A stretch of DNA of 64,000 nt from Parus major. Taxonomy: Eukaryota > Chordata > Aves > Passeriformes > Paridae. The notes under the pieces were generated by a model, which saw nothing but the letters and a program-made list of their open reading frames with translations, had not been told where the DNA came from and ran no database searches. Position numbers and translations under genes: made by a program. Positions 37,838 through 52,800 of the stretch are shown here, in pieces; within the stretch, counting starts at the first letter, position 1; each line of letters starts with the position of its first letter. The stretch lies in contig NC_031770.1 in NCBI RefSeq assembly GCF_001522545.3, positions 18,612,152-18,676,151 of the forward strand, given 5' to 3'.

Positions 37838-40800
37838 CTAGATGGAAAGGAGACACTGTCAGTCAGATATACTGCCAAAAGTTTCAAAAGAATATTTACA
37901 ATTACATGGTGACAATTTATTGCATTTACTGATCTACATTTTAGGGGTCATATTGTACTATCTCTATAGAAATAAACAAGGAAATATTGGAAAAAAATGG
38001 CCTTCAAATTCCAATACAGTAACTCTTCAGAAATGATAGGGTTTACTTTAAGATAAACCTTAAGATACACCTCTCCAAATAAGAGAAACAGAAAAAATTC
38101 ATGACAGCAAATGGGGCTCATAAGCATTATAATGCATCACACATTTTCAAAGAATAGTTATGCTTACACAGACTCCTTAACAATTAAGGACAACTAGTAA
38201 AGCATTTCATTTGGTAATTTCCTTCTACACTTTAATATTGTACTGTCTGTGCAAAACAAGCGTAATAAAGCACTATTTAAAGACAGTTTTAAAGCCTCAC
38301 TTCCCTAATACTCTGATTATCTTTTCCTGGAAATGGTGTAAGTTTAGAATACAAATCAACAGCCTCAGATGTATAAACATGTATAGTGGATTTTAATCAC
38401 CATGTTTTCCATGTAGCTAAGCAGGCTTTCCATAATATCTAATATACACTCACCTGGTAAACAGCAGAGTCTTTATTGAGAAAACTAGACAAGGCAAAGA
38501 CTCCTGCCAGATCCTGATGAAACCTATATGCCAAATGCATTGCCATTCCACCTCCCATTGAAAAGCCTCCTAGGATGTAACAAAAGAAACAAAGACTGGA
38601 TTTCTCTTTAAGTCTTTGTAACCCAATGTACAATTTCTTATCTTCAGACTTGTTCCTTTTATACATAATACAACAAAAATACCATCTTGAGTATCATAAA
38701 AGTTACAATGATTTTAGAACCACAGAATCACTTAGGTTGGAGAAAACCTCCAAGATCATCAAGCCCAATCTATGACCCAACACCACCTTGTCAAGTAGAC
38801 CATTGCACCAAGTTCCACATTCAGTCTTTTCTTGATCACCTCCAGGGACAGTGACTTCAGCACCTCCTTGGACAGCCCATTCCAATGTTTAACAACTTTT
38901 CTGTGAAGAAATTCCTTCTGACATCCAACCTGAACATGGACACTATATGGCATAGCTTGAGGTTTAAATCAAAGCATGATGCAATTAAGACACTGGATAG
39001 CTAAAGCAGTGCTGAAGATTCATTACTGAGAGACAACAAAAAGGAACAGCAAAAATACCATTACTTCAGAAGCCATTGGTGTATGGTCCCTATCAGGTAG
39101 CAGAATACTGTGGCCATACATACTTTGACATTAACAAATGAACAGGTAATTTTCACTGCTTTTTGTAGTCAAGTTATTTCTCCCCTAGGCTAGCAGCATT
39201 CACACATGAAAGATCTCTATTGTACATAATCAATGAGCATTCTCATTAAACTAGCATTGAGGATATTTTTGTTGCTATACTGTGGGATATATAATAAATA
39301 GGGAAAAAAAGCAATGTACTCCCCCTGAGCTCTAACAGGATCTCTGAATTAATGGCCTTCCGTGATCCATATGTCTCTTCAACTACACTAATTCTTTACT
39401 GAAGATAATTCCTCAGGGATGATTTTTAAATGACAAATGCTTACTCATTAGGAAAGAAATCCAGACTACCACATTACTTCACAAGGACATAGTACAGAGG
39501 CCATTACATTGACTGTATCCAGATAATGACTAGAGTGAAGTTTCCTTTATTTTCTTATGCACAATCTGGCCACTTATTTAATTTCCTTTTGTTCATTCTG
39601 AAGAATGCTGTTATCCCAAAACCCCATAAGAAGCACTTGTACTCTAAGAAACCATTTTGCATTTGCTTACAAATAAATACAGACAATGCTTTGTCAACAC
39701 ATAAAATGAAGTCCATTTTAAGTATTTCAGATTACAGGAAGAAAAGCTGCATTGAAAAGTCATTACTAGTTTGTAAATGATTTAATCTTAAAATTTTGTA
39801 CCCAGTTAGTCACAATCTGGCACACTGTCTGCAATTACTCACCAGCAGTCTTTGACAATGCAGTCACCTTCTGTTTAGAAGAATATTAGGTAATGGTTCT
39901 TTTATGTGGTTCATACTACTACAAGAAAATGCAATACAAAGTACTAGCTCTTTGAATTTGATTTGCATGGGAACACCTGAAGTTCATCACCTGATACCAC
40001 AAACACCTCCAAGAAAATGTCAGAGGATATAAATGTTTCAAAAACAACAATTTGAATAAGCATTTATAGATGCAGACTACTTTTTCAATTACAAGACCAA
40101 TTTCAGTATATGTTTGATATAACACATCCAAGACATTCTCAGCCGAGAACTCCTACAAGAATTCAAATTTTGAATGAATGAAGATAAAACAAGAGGCAGG
40201 TACAGATATTACACAAAACAAATGTATGAAATGACAGAGAGTAAACAAAACTCAAAAGTACATGTATACAGATGATCTCAGCATGAAGAATACATAAACT
40301 GTACAGCATTGCTAAGCAGATCACGTCTGAGTGTTAGACAAAATCAAAATGACACAGCAAAATCCAATCCTTAGGGGGGCAGAACATTGCAAGGTCTTCA
40401 CCAATCTACTTTTCTACTTGAGATCAATCCACTTCCAAGACACACAAAGACTATGCATGGAAATTCAGAGTTTGCCAGTATGTTTTAAATTTAAAAGTAC
40501 ATTCACTTTCAGTTCTCCCCTCATACCGATTTTAATGAGAACTGTGATTAATGCTTCACAACAGTTAAACAGGGTTAGCTTGACAATGCTCAGGATGCCA
40601 GTTCAGGAAAGCACCTAACTCTTTGTGTTAACTTCCTGACTCACAAAGGAGGTTTATGTGTAGACTAATAGGGGAGCACATACAAAAGACTCAAGTATGT
40701 AAAACACTTCAAGCTGCAGAGAAAGTTCACTCATGGATGCATTCATGACTTCAAATCTGCTTCAGTGTAGTGCTGATTTTTAGGTAACAGCCCTCTGCAA

Positions 40801-43800
40801 TAAGAAGAAAGCTGCTTGTGACTCACCTTGATAGCTGAGAAAGATCTGCTGAAATCACACAGTTGTAACACTTTCAAATTATAGAATTTGAATCAGAAGG
40901 AAACTCCCAAGCAATACTTTACTAAAACTAAAACACTCTTTTCTGGAACATAATCTATAACTAAATTCAGGCAATCTCAGGCACAGGATGATGTAACACA
41001 ATGTGAACAGAAACTGAATTTCTCATACAGAATTTATACCTGATTGAATAAAGCAGAAATCCTCAGCACAGTTGCCATTTTTCAGTGATAAAATATTCCT
41101 TTCAGAGCTTGTGAATGGCCTTAGGAGCCTTTTAAACAAAACTCCAGCTCACTTTTGCAAAAGATCTTAATTTGTATTAATTTGCTTCCCATTTGTATCT
41201 GTCTGAAACAATAACATTTTCTGTGATGACACTTGAATGTTATATGGGGTTCAGGAAACCAAGTATTTACTTACTGTCAGACTTCAGCTTTATTTGTTTC
41301 TTTTTTTGTACTTTGTCTAACAGTGTGTTTGCATCTCAGAAAAGACAAACTTTATTATCCAACACAAAGGTTTATTTTGTATCTCCTGTCCTGTATACAT
41401 AAGAGAATGCTAAAAACTGCCTTCTCCCCCATGCATCACTTTAGTGGCTGCAATGAGCTATTCCTAAATTCAGAAAATTCTTTAGCTGTTCAATCTTCTT
41501 TAAAGAAAAAACATCTCTCTAGCTCACACAGGTTTGACATTTCCAAGTGCATTCCAAACCATTTAGATCTGACTGTAAAATGTCTTAGTCCATTTGTTAT
41601 AATGATTATGGAATAAGGAAACAATAAATATCACTTCTTCACTCTTTTCAGTAGAATTTTTAACATGCTCAAAGCTGCTTGCCATACTAGAAATCACAGC
41701 CATGTGAAAAAAAAGTAGTTGTGAATCATATCTAGTGCACAAACTTTGAAGAAAAAAAAAAAGGAACAGGAGAAGCTAAACCCCTTATGAGATTAGGATT
41801 CAGACTTGGGTGTAGAGGTATAGTTTGGGGTGTTTGTTTTAAGCAATATATCTACACTAGTTTCTCTGCAGTAGTTGTTCTTTGTCTTTCCTGTATTTTT
41901 CACATTTGTCAGTACAGCTTTGGTAACAAAGTGGAAAGAAATGAATCCTCCAGCACACAGTGCCTGTGCCAGCACAGCACAAGACACTCTTCTGTTGTAT
42001 AAGGCCACACCAGCACAGTTAGAAATTGTCTTGGCCTGTTCTGTTATTATTACAATATATTACATACTCTTGCCTCCTTTTCATTCCATTCTCACAACAT
42101 TTTTCATTCTCAATTTCTCCTTTTTTTAGTATTTCAACTTAGAGTTGCTTTAATCAGTTTGTTATCAGGAGTTTCTCCCTAAAGCTACATTCCAGTTTAC
42201 TTTCCTCTCTCCACAGCAACTTTGTGATTTACCTTCTATTAACAGTAACAGCACAATCTTGTTCTACACATCATCTGCAAAGAAGCTTTCTGTTTTGGCC
42301 TTCCATTTTCATCAATGAATGGAATTATTATATACATTAAACAGTGTTCACAAAAGAATATCAGCAAAGAGTACAAATGCCACAGGAACAGCAAATTCCC
42401 TTCTCCACAGAACTCCTTAAACACTGCTCCTGTGTTAAGAGCTCAAACATGTACTTTGTCTCAAGTGAATTTCCTCACAGCAGTGATTTTTTTCTTTTAA
42501 TCTCTTAATGGAACTTTATTAAACAAAAACCTTGCACACCAGCAGAACTGCAATCAATGGTTTCCACCTTTGATAACCTCGTTATTCTGTTTGTTACTTG
42601 GTCTTTACAAGAGCAACAAACTTGAGTCTTTACAAGAACAAAGGCAACTTCCCTTGAGTGGTTCAGCCACTTGATCTTGTTAGGAACATGAATCAATTTG
42701 CTCCCCAACTTTCTCACCAGTCAAAACACATTTTGAAATGTATATTTAAGTGGTACAAGTTTTACCACTTTCTAGTAAAAACAAGTGTACAATTGTTTCA
42801 AACATATCAACTCGTAGTAAAACCAGAACCACTTACACTTTTATTTTCAACTGTTATGGGTAATAGAGGGGAACCCAACATGTGTGCCTAAGGAGTCGTA
42901 ATTTTTAGCACTGTAAGCAAAATAAAATCCATGAAAACTCTCAAATCGATTTTTATTGAGATGTTACTCTACCAATCTATGGCTTCCTTCATTTACCCAG
43001 TGTGTTTTCTTAGTTGTTTCTAGAGAAGATGACAGCACTACCCTGCTGCAACACTTACCTGTCACTTTTACAGTCAGCATAACTGCACAACATAGGAAAA
43101 GGGAAGAGAACAACCTATCCTTTCTGCTCAATGTATTTGTGACTCTAAACTGAATCACAGAAAGAAAGGTGGAAAATAGCTCTCTAAAGCAAAGAGTAGT
43201 GAAGCACAGAAACAGGTTGCTGTTCTGCAGAGCTGTGAACCTTTTGTCAGCAGAGATCTTTTACAAGAAGTCAGAAAAGTAATGGCAAGGATTTGTCTAA
43301 ATAGAGATGAGCCTGCACTGGCACATGAAAACAGAATAGCAAATGTTGTGAAGTCTCACTCTCCTACAATTCTGTTGGCACAACTGTGAAAAAAGCACAG
43401 GTTAATTTGTACCCTGTGGCATGTCTGCTCAACTCTCAAGCATTCTAAAAGCCCATCCATCCACTGGATTTTGCACTGAACTCAGGCATTTATTAAAGAT
43501 GAGTAAGGATATGTTTTCAACAGTTCCTAGTAAGGCTTAAAAGATCAGAACTTGATTCACTTTATAATTATTTTCTTACTGAAGTGATTATCTTCTTTGT
43601 GATGACAATATCATGACTGAATTATTTTTGAGTCTATTGCTATGAATCTTATTTACTCCTAATCTTCACTATCATTTGCAAAACCAGTCATTTGCCATAC
43701 TGAGAATGTGTCACCTTTCAGAGTTTTAAGATAATATTAACATTGACACCACCAAATGCTGGGAAATGAAGTAACAAGTAATGGACTACTCTTCATTAAA

Positions 43801-46800
43801 ATTAGCATTGCACCTCCTACTGAAAGACTTATGAAGGAAACAGAAAGATTCATTTGTTAATGTCTCTTCTTACTTCCTGATGCATGAGCTGGAGTAGCAG
43901 AGATCCAAAAGAAAAACATGGCCAGTTCAGATACCAAAAAAAACCCCTCAAAACCAAGAGAAGCAAACATTTACCCCAAAGAATAAATGCAAGAAAAATT
44001 TACATTGATGCACTAAAAATTAATAAAATGTTGCAGGTATTATGGGGCAGATGGACTAACAGTACTGCTTTGAACCCAGAATCTCAGGCACAAGTTACAT
44101 AAACCACGAAGTCACATAATGGGAGGTACAGAAAGAGAAAATTCATTTGAATTGCAGAGATAAACAGCAAAATAAATCCACAAATTTACTGTGTAAGATC
44201 AAGGCTGTAAGCACCTCTGAATGGAAGAAAAAGTCCTCCTAATAAAGACAGAAGATACAAATTAGGATGAGTGACAGCAATAGGCTTAGAAGCCAAAAAA
44301 ATAAAATGCCAAGACTGTGGGTGAAATAGTTTGCTCGACACTTTAACGATTTATTGTTGGAAGTTTTTATCTTCACATATTTATAGCATTTGCTCTCTAG
44401 GGTGTCAAATCCAAGATATTCCACCTCCTCCATCCCATTCTCACACACACTGAGAGAGAAGGAAATGCTAATATTTACAAGCAGCACAGAGCTTTCATGT
44501 TACTTCCACCATGGTTCAGTAGCTATGTAAGAAGTCCAGCAATAAACAAAAAGTGGTTGTGTGTCTTGTGTTATTGTTATAACACAAGGCGTCAGGAATC
44601 ATGCATGTGTTTTCTGGCATTTAGTCAAGTCTACAGGACTGTTATGGAAAGTTTATTTTCACTGGCTGCTTACATGAGTGACTACAGGTGGCAGAGACCA
44701 ATGTGCTTGGATCAGCACTTCTGCACTACACAAAAAGTGACCTGTGAAAGCAGGAAAGCAGTGCTAAATTAAGAATAAAAAAAGAACAAAAAGACTGCCT
44801 TTCACCAACGTGTAGCTGACTACAGTGAGCCGTATCAAAATGCTCAAAAAATGAGAGGGGCATTTCGTTCAAGATCTTCTTGAATAAGATTATTGAAATC
44901 TTGAACAGTTTGCACTGAAGTGGACTTATTTTACAGTGCACTATCACTATGGAAGCAGTTAAAAAAAACCCCAAAACAACAGAAGAACCAACACAAGAAA
45001 ACAAAAAACAAAACCACTGCCACCTGAAAAACCAACTTAGCTTTAGATAGAAAAAGAAATGATTGTCCCATATTTTAAACTGTGGCTTGTTTGGCCAATT
45101 CAGCAATGAACTCAGGCATTTATAAAGAAGAAATACATCCTGTTTTTAAAGAAAGGATAGTATCAAAGCTCCAAGTGTCAAAACTTGACTAAATTTATAA
45201 CAGTCTTTTATCTCCAAAGTCAATATAAACCTACTTAAAGGACTATTTACAAGGATAAAGGCTTTAGCCAGGAAGACCAGTAAGAGTAACTCAACAAGAA
45301 TGTCTGGCTAAAAACTAAATGCCATTATTAAATTCTGGGGATGATATAATTATTTTTTTGAATAATTATGTATTGCTGTTAGTCTCCCTTCCTTCCTCCT
45401 CCAAGATCAGGGGAAATAAAGCTTAATCAGAAGTCTATTTCCTTCAAAAGACTTGTGTTAAAAGGAAAGCAGCTCATGAAACTGTTAGGAGATAGGAATG
45501 GGTAGATGAGCCATGCCACAAAATTAATATGGATGTTTTAAAAATAAGACTTCCTTTAGATCCAGTAAACTAAGTAATTTATTTCTATAGAAGTAGAGCA
45601 TAGAGCAGCTGATAAAAGCAAGGTTGCACCAGAATTTTTCTTGGTAAAGAAGAGAGGAGTGGCACTGTACAACCTGGATTCTATCCTCAGCTCTAGAGTT
45701 CTTGTCTACAAGCAGCCACCTGTGGATTTCAGAGCTATTGAAGCAAACAATGCAGGCTACAACTTCTTTCAGAGAAAATGCTCTTATTCTCCCACTGTCC
45801 TGAGCCTTGTGGAAAGTCTGAATGGCTCAAGAAGGGGAATCATCCCCCAGAAGACCAGGTATTGGGCTTCTCATTTTCCATGTTCGAGAGTCCACTGCTG
45901 CTCCCCGTCTCTTCCCACTTGCTCACCTTTGCACAGTGCTCCTTCAGATCTTGCCTTCTTATCCCACACCTCTGAGCTGTCAGCAGCTGCCCACCTTCCT
46001 GCTTGCCTAACACCTCGCTTGCCCTCATCCAACAATATCTGACACTCACCCTCAGCCTGTAATTTCTAGTCCTCTATTCCATATAAAACCATAACCTTCA
46101 ATCTTGTTACACTCCTCATAGTAATTTTGTTTTCTTTCCAGTCATTAAAACTCCCACTTACTACAAAATGGTCACTTAACCCAATTCTCCTTAACCCTTT
46201 GGGGAGCATTTCATTCCCTTTAAGTACCTTCATATGACTGCTCTGCTCTTTGGTTTCTGTGGCCCTCCCCAAAAACATCCCCACTGTTCTTCACAGACTC
46301 CCAAGTTGTCCAGTTGCTTCTCTCAATTATTTTGTCCCCCTTTTCCATAATAAGGTATGTACCAGTACTGCCATTATGGATCTCCAACATGACTCAACAG
46401 CACTGAATGAACTATGAATTCACAGCAAAATTTCACTCTGGTTTGCCTCTGCTATAAATGTCTTATTTTTTCCCTTTACCTCACCAAGACTGCCTCCTCC
46501 AACTCCATGGTACCAGCAGTGACAAGCCCACTGTCTGCACACCATCTGTTACCTTAGGCTTCATCTTCTTGTACCAGATGGATATTCCTGACATTTTCAA
46601 AGAGAAGTCTAAAAAGATCAGACTGAACTCAGTTATCTAACATTCTAAGCAAGTAACCAAACCTTCCATTATCTCCTGTACACCAGTCTCCCAAAGAGAA
46701 AAATTTCAGGCCACACATTTCTCCTTTTCAAGTGGACATTACAGTTTGGTGCAGACATACTGACTTGGCCTCATATTTTCTTTTGACCAAAAAAATCACT

Positions 46801-49800
46801 GCATGGTTTGGGTTGGAATAAACTAAAGATCATTTGGTTCCAACCCCCTGCCATGGGCAGGAAGTCCTTCTACTAGACCAGGTTCCTCAGGGCCCCATCC
46901 AACCTGGCCTTGAACACTTCCAGGGATGGACCCCCTCAGCCTCTCTGGGCAGCCTGTGTCATTGTGTCACCACCCTCAAAGTAAAAAAAATTCTTTCTAA
47001 TATCTAATCTAAACCTACACTCATTCAGTCTAAAGCCATTCCACCTTCTCCTATCATTACATGGCCTTGTAAAAAGTCCCTCCCCAGCTTTCTTGGGGGC
47101 CCATCAGAGGTCTCCTCAGAGCCTTCTGTTCTCCAGGCTGAATACTATAAATCTGCAGAGTGCCTTTACAAGAGTCCTAGTTTCCTGTAAGAAAGAATGC
47201 CAGAAGATGGGCAATTATTTGCACAAAGTTCTATCTAAGACAATTAATGTTACCTTTATGCAGAGAGACCTTAGAGGATCCCTAAGCTTCATTCTTCACT
47301 GCGTCACACACTGGTTAATCATCAAAAACAGCGCAGAAAAGGCACAAAGTTTTTGTGGAAGAACACTTAATCTTGTACAGCCACAAGTGATACAATTTTC
47401 CACTACCAAGTTTCTTATGCATCCACATGAGTCCCCTTCTGTACTTTGGACAAAGTAACTCAAGGCTGCCTTATTTTGCTTCTTGCATAAATACTGGACT
47501 GAACCATGAGGATGTATGCTTGTAGTCTCTGTCAGGTGGGGAAACAGAGCTCTCAAGAGTGACAAAACAAGTACAGTTATTTCTGATTAATATGTGAGGA
47601 ATGCAAACACACAGAGACGGGGACTTCCAAAGAATCTACGGGATGAAACACTCAGTGCATGCCAACTCCCTTACTCTACTTATGACTTGGAAAACAACCT
47701 TCATACTTTGCAGTCTGGCTATTTCTAATTTTGAAGGCTACAGAGCAAAGGAAAACAGCCTAGTAGCACACTGGATCTGTCCACAGAGCATCTCCAGCTT
47801 GCTCAACAACAAAGCACCTGCACTTCTCCAGCTGCTTCCAAGCCAGCAGGTGCAACAACACAGATCAAAGGGACTCTGTCGACAGCCCTCCAAAACAATG
47901 CACTCTGCAGCCAGGGCAATGAGCCAGAAAGGGAAAGCAAGCACAGGCCTTCACAGAGCAACATGGGGCTGGACAGGGAAAACACACCAGGCTGAATGGT
48001 AGTGGCTTGACCACGCAAGATTTTGATGGCATGACTCAGTTGGACATACATTTATAAGATCCCACTTTAAGAGTTTTTTCCCAACCTGAAATAGTTTGTG
48101 GTCTAGAGATGGGACACGGAGCCAAGGACTTCTGAATTCTCATTCTGTCTCTGCCATTGGCTATTTCATCACCCTCAATTCCTGTGCCTCAATATCCCAC
48201 CATCTATTTCACAAAAGTACTGTGAAAGTTACTGGAAATTTGTGGAAAGAGAAATAAAGATAGACACATATGAACTATTACAGCTAATACTTCATTTGTT
48301 ATCAAGTGTTAACCTTTAGTGCTGTGTAACATGCACATTTTTCCTGCATGAATTAATTTAACCCAAAATTATTAGAGCAGTAAGGAAAAGTTCATGATTA
48401 TTTATATGCTTCATCTCCAGTCTCCAAAATGCACGTCATTTTTGGAAAGTGTACTTTTCCATCCTTGAAAAGGGCTTAAAGGAAATAGTAAAACTATGTA
48501 CTTCTCAAAGTAAATCACTGCCCACTCTATTTTAAATAATGATTACAAATGACTGTTGACAATAAAAACAGTTTTACATTCTGAGGATACTGCTTACAGT
48601 CAGGCACATTCCCCACCTGATAAGGGTTTAAAAAAGGATTCAAAGTTGCTGAGGATTGGCTACTGAAAAGGCTGTTCAGCAGTTTCAAGTCATGCTCATG
48701 AGCCTTCATGATAGAGTAAACTCAAAGAAGATGGTCTCTTAACCATTAAAAAAGCCATTAGAATAAGCACATTATAAACAAATCTCTTACCTATGAGTAT
48801 CCTGTTTTTGGCAATGCCGTTCTTAACCTCATCATTGATCAGGTCTGTAAGGCCCCGGCACATAGAATCAATGCTTTCAATGTGTTCAGGACAGTCATTA
48901 CAGATCTTATACCTGTCAAACCACACATTGGAAAAGGCTCCTTTCATAGGTGTATATGGCCTGGAGTGGTGGAAGGAAAGAAAACAAATGATTAACCAAG
49001 CACAGGATTAAAAGCCTTGAGCATATATAATGAATAAAAATGATTCTGTGTATCTCCAGCAAAGCAGAGAAAAACCTCTTTGAGATCTAACTGCATTTAC
49101 ATCCAGTCACATTGCATTTCCTTGCATTAAAGTCATGGTCCTTCAAGAATGAAGCCAACATTTGGAAGCTATGTAAAATTTGCAGTTTTCAGCCAGTTCA
49201 ATGTTAAGGTTGGTTAGGTCAGCTAAACATTTTAAATCTTTAAGCCTGTCAAGAGGTCCTTAATCCTAAACAAAGTTAGGGTTGAAATCCACGCTGGAAT
49301 ATGACAAACTGAAATAACATCTAAACAAGATAACTTTATGGAATTCAATTGCCTAATTCTTGACAAAACTGAAAGAGGGTGGGTACTATGAACCTCTAGG
49401 TACTAAAAACACCTGCCAATTTTTCTTTGTGTCAAATAAATACAGCCATCCTTATCTTAATGGGGAAGATATCTCATAAACATAACTGAAAGAAATGCCA
49501 TGTGCTTACTGGACTGGTGCACATACAAGAGATATGACACTCCCCACCATAATACTGCATTGTCTGAATGTTATTTTAAGTGCTTCAACAAGCTGCCCAA
49601 ATCTTAGATAATCAAGAAACCTTCAATTCAAAGAAGACTTTTCTTTGGTTTTAAATAAAGATGATTAATAGAGCCCTGAAATCCCAAGAAAGGTGATCTA
49701 ATTGCCTTGCAATGGCCCTACAATATGTTACAAAACATACTGCTATGAGATTGATCATCTCAAACAAAGCCCCTTGAAACCCTTATTTGCTATGTTCGAC

Positions 49801-52800
49801 CAGGGCAAATTCTTCATTTTTACTTAAGCTTAGATCAGATTATAACCCTTATCCACAAAACAGACAGATTTTGATATATTTCTGGATGGGAAAACACTGA
49901 AAATGCTGAAGTTGACTTCTGTGCTGTCTCTGGAATTTTTTCAATACTAGGATTAAACAAAACCACAACTAACCTAAAATGAGAAAGCCCTTAATTCAGT
50001 TATTCGTAATGAAGGAACAATTATGCCTTTATTAACATCAAAGAGGCTTCATATATGTAAACAGTTATTTCTAAACCAGTACACTAGGATGAGTGTTCAA
50101 GATAATAATATTTGCACTATTAATATTAATATGTGAATTTTTAATTAATTAATTATATTATTAATAAGTATTAAAAATACTTATTATTTATTGGTCATAA
50201 AAGTAAAAAATGAGAGAACATAGATTTTCTTCTGCCTGTTGTCATGAACACAAAAATAAAGTCCATAACTTAAAAGTTGGTAAGAAAAATATACTGAAAG
50301 AGGCAACAAACAGCGACAGATAGGTACAAACAGAAATACTACAGGTTCATCTTTTTCAGCAGAGCCTCAGGGTACCTAAAATGTACCATTATTGAAAGTG
50401 CCATATAATATGTGGTCCAGTGCCTGAAGTAACCCCTCATTTCCTTAATTCAAAACAAACTGTACACTTAAGCACCAGAATTCAAAATACTGAGCTATTA
50501 GTTTCCAAGGTATCCCTTACCTGTCTATTAAAAAGTTAACTCCAAAATTAAAAGGAAATTCAGTGGAAATATCTTGGACAATGAGCAACCTAAAGCTACG
50601 TTTAAAAAACAGTATTAAAATCCTTTTGCTTTTTTATTGTCTTCTCTCTAGAATTCTATCTCCAGGATTGCTCCGAATGAACTGATCAACACCTAAGAAA
50701 TAAGATTACCAATACCTAATTCACAAAAGTCAGTTTCTAAGAGGAGACATTCCAGTCAAATCTATCAAGAGCAGAATCAATGGAGTTTCTGGAAGTCTCC
50801 TGGACAATGTGATGTACAACAGACGAAATGCCAGGACAAACAGCATTTAAAAATCCATGATTTAACCTTCTCTCAAACACTCTTACATCAGACCTGGTTA
50901 AAATGCTTAGCAGCCAGAGTGCTTCATTTCTAGTAAAGTCAGACTACCTAATACTTGCATAAAAAAAATGATGTAAAAAGTTTTAGTATTACTACAGCAG
51001 GTTGACCTGAATTTATCATTACAGCAGGTTGACCTCCAGGATTTACATGGAACAAAGATACATACATATACTGCATTACAGCAATTTACTTTTATATTCC
51101 ATAAATATTAAAACATGTGTCCCCACAACTAAATGACAAGATCCTGACATTTAAAACAGGTCAATATTCATCATGAGATTATAATACTTGATCAGATTTT
51201 GAAACTCAGGACTTCTATCTGCTTTCTTTGCAAATTCTTCCTAAATCAGATTGAAGACCAATGTCTTTCAAACCCACAGGAAAAGACCCCCAAGCAAACA
51301 GACAAGTGCCTTTCATCTGCTTCAAAAGCATCCTTGCAAGCACTCTTGAGTTCTCAGAAGTGCATTAAAAATAACCTTTACATAAAGCAGAGAAGTTAGA
51401 TTCTTTTAATGGTTCACCCAACTGGCACATCTGTTTTAGTCATTCACCTTTTTCCTTAAATAATCTCTTTATTAGCTGGCACACTACAACTCAGACATTA
51501 CTACGGTAAACAAATATGTTTGGCATGGAACCATCTGTAGAGCTCCAAGAATACAGCACCAAATTTTTTCATACAATTAAACCACAAAAAAAAAAAAAAA
51601 AAATCTCTATGTTACAGTGACATGAAAAGTTGGACTGAAATATGCAAAAGCAAAAAAAAATACAGAGTGGAGTGAAAACTCCATCCAGCAAGATCAACAT
51701 GGTCAGTTAAGGACAATGTCAGACGAAAAAAATCAGCTTTAAGTTTGGAATGTTTTTTGCTTTCTTAATTAAAACTCATACCATTAGTCCATCTGTGCCT
51801 CTCTTTCTTTATTGTCTTAAAAAATAAAAATTATACTAGAAATAAAGTTCTGTGTCTCTAATACTGTGTGCTGTTGAAAATGGGAATGAAAACATGGAAT
51901 TTTAACCAAGTGGTGTGGGTATTTTTTCTTATTTGGTTTTAATGGGTGTGCATGAGTATGTTTTGCTTGTTCGGAGCACATAAAAGATTCAAATGCATAT
52001 AAGAAAACTAGAATCAAGAATCCTCTCTCTGGGTAGATCCAGTTTCCAAACTTGTATCCATTTTTAAGAGACAAAAGAAAAAAAGTTCAATTTGTATTAA
52101 TTTCTCTCTTAAGATTTAAAAGTTAGGAGAACAGACAGCAAAGGAGACATGGCTAATATCAAACATTTGAGAAACTGTAGGAATTAGAGGACTGGAATCT
52201 TTAAAATGCTTCCCAACATCCCCAAATCACTCTAAATCATGTTTTCTGATTACTTTATAGCTCCTATTTTTAAGTATGTCTTTGTAGATCAATATACCTC
52301 TTGCATAAGAGTGCAGTCTCAAGAGGATCCTACACAATACTTCAATGCCTTAAAAGGAAAAAATATCCTTTAATATCTTTGTAAGTACTTATCATCCTTT
52401 CTATCTCAGAAGTCATGTTCACTGCTGATTTCACTGCAAAGTTTCAAAGCAATACATAGCATTACAGATTTATCAAACTCAACACAGATTTGCTTCTGCT
52501 AACCTCAGTTCTATAATACTGAAGAAAACATGATGAAAGTAGGTAGTAGCAACACCATCTACTTCCACCTTTCTGAAGCATGAATATATCCTCTAGACCT
52601 TCTTATTCATGTTTAGAATTGTGCCAGTTAGTCTGAAATTATCTTAACAGAAGTGGAGAGTAATTCAATGATGCTACAAAAGGTTCAGTTTTCAATTTCA
52701 GATCTCAAACCATGGTGAATTTCATCTCCAAAATGATGCTATTAACATAGTGATTCACATAAAACTACAGGTGGTTTTGTTCATTACTCAATAAATCACA

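Larger units (their letters stand above)
38570..48790 (-). other. LYPLAL1: LYPLAL1 intron 3 (10,221 bp)
   Basis: A phase-1 intron bounded by GTAAGAG and CTAG. It contains two CR1 fragments (about 38716-38965 and 46798-47155), both in the same sense as the gene, a 25-bp-period tandem duplication at 42601-42637, and an A/C-rich tract near 44950-45010. The rest is AT-rich sequence with no coding content that I recognise. Open frames at 45641-46042 and 47601-48002 resemble no known family. Confidence 0.9.

Noticed and set aside
45641..46042. 133-codon open frame in LYPLAL1 intron 3
   Set aside because: It is Ser/Pro/Leu-rich through C/T-rich DNA, with overlapping frames on both strands and no homology.
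47601..48002. 133-codon open frame in LYPLAL1 intron 3
   Set aside because: No homology is recognised, and equally long frames occur on the other strand.
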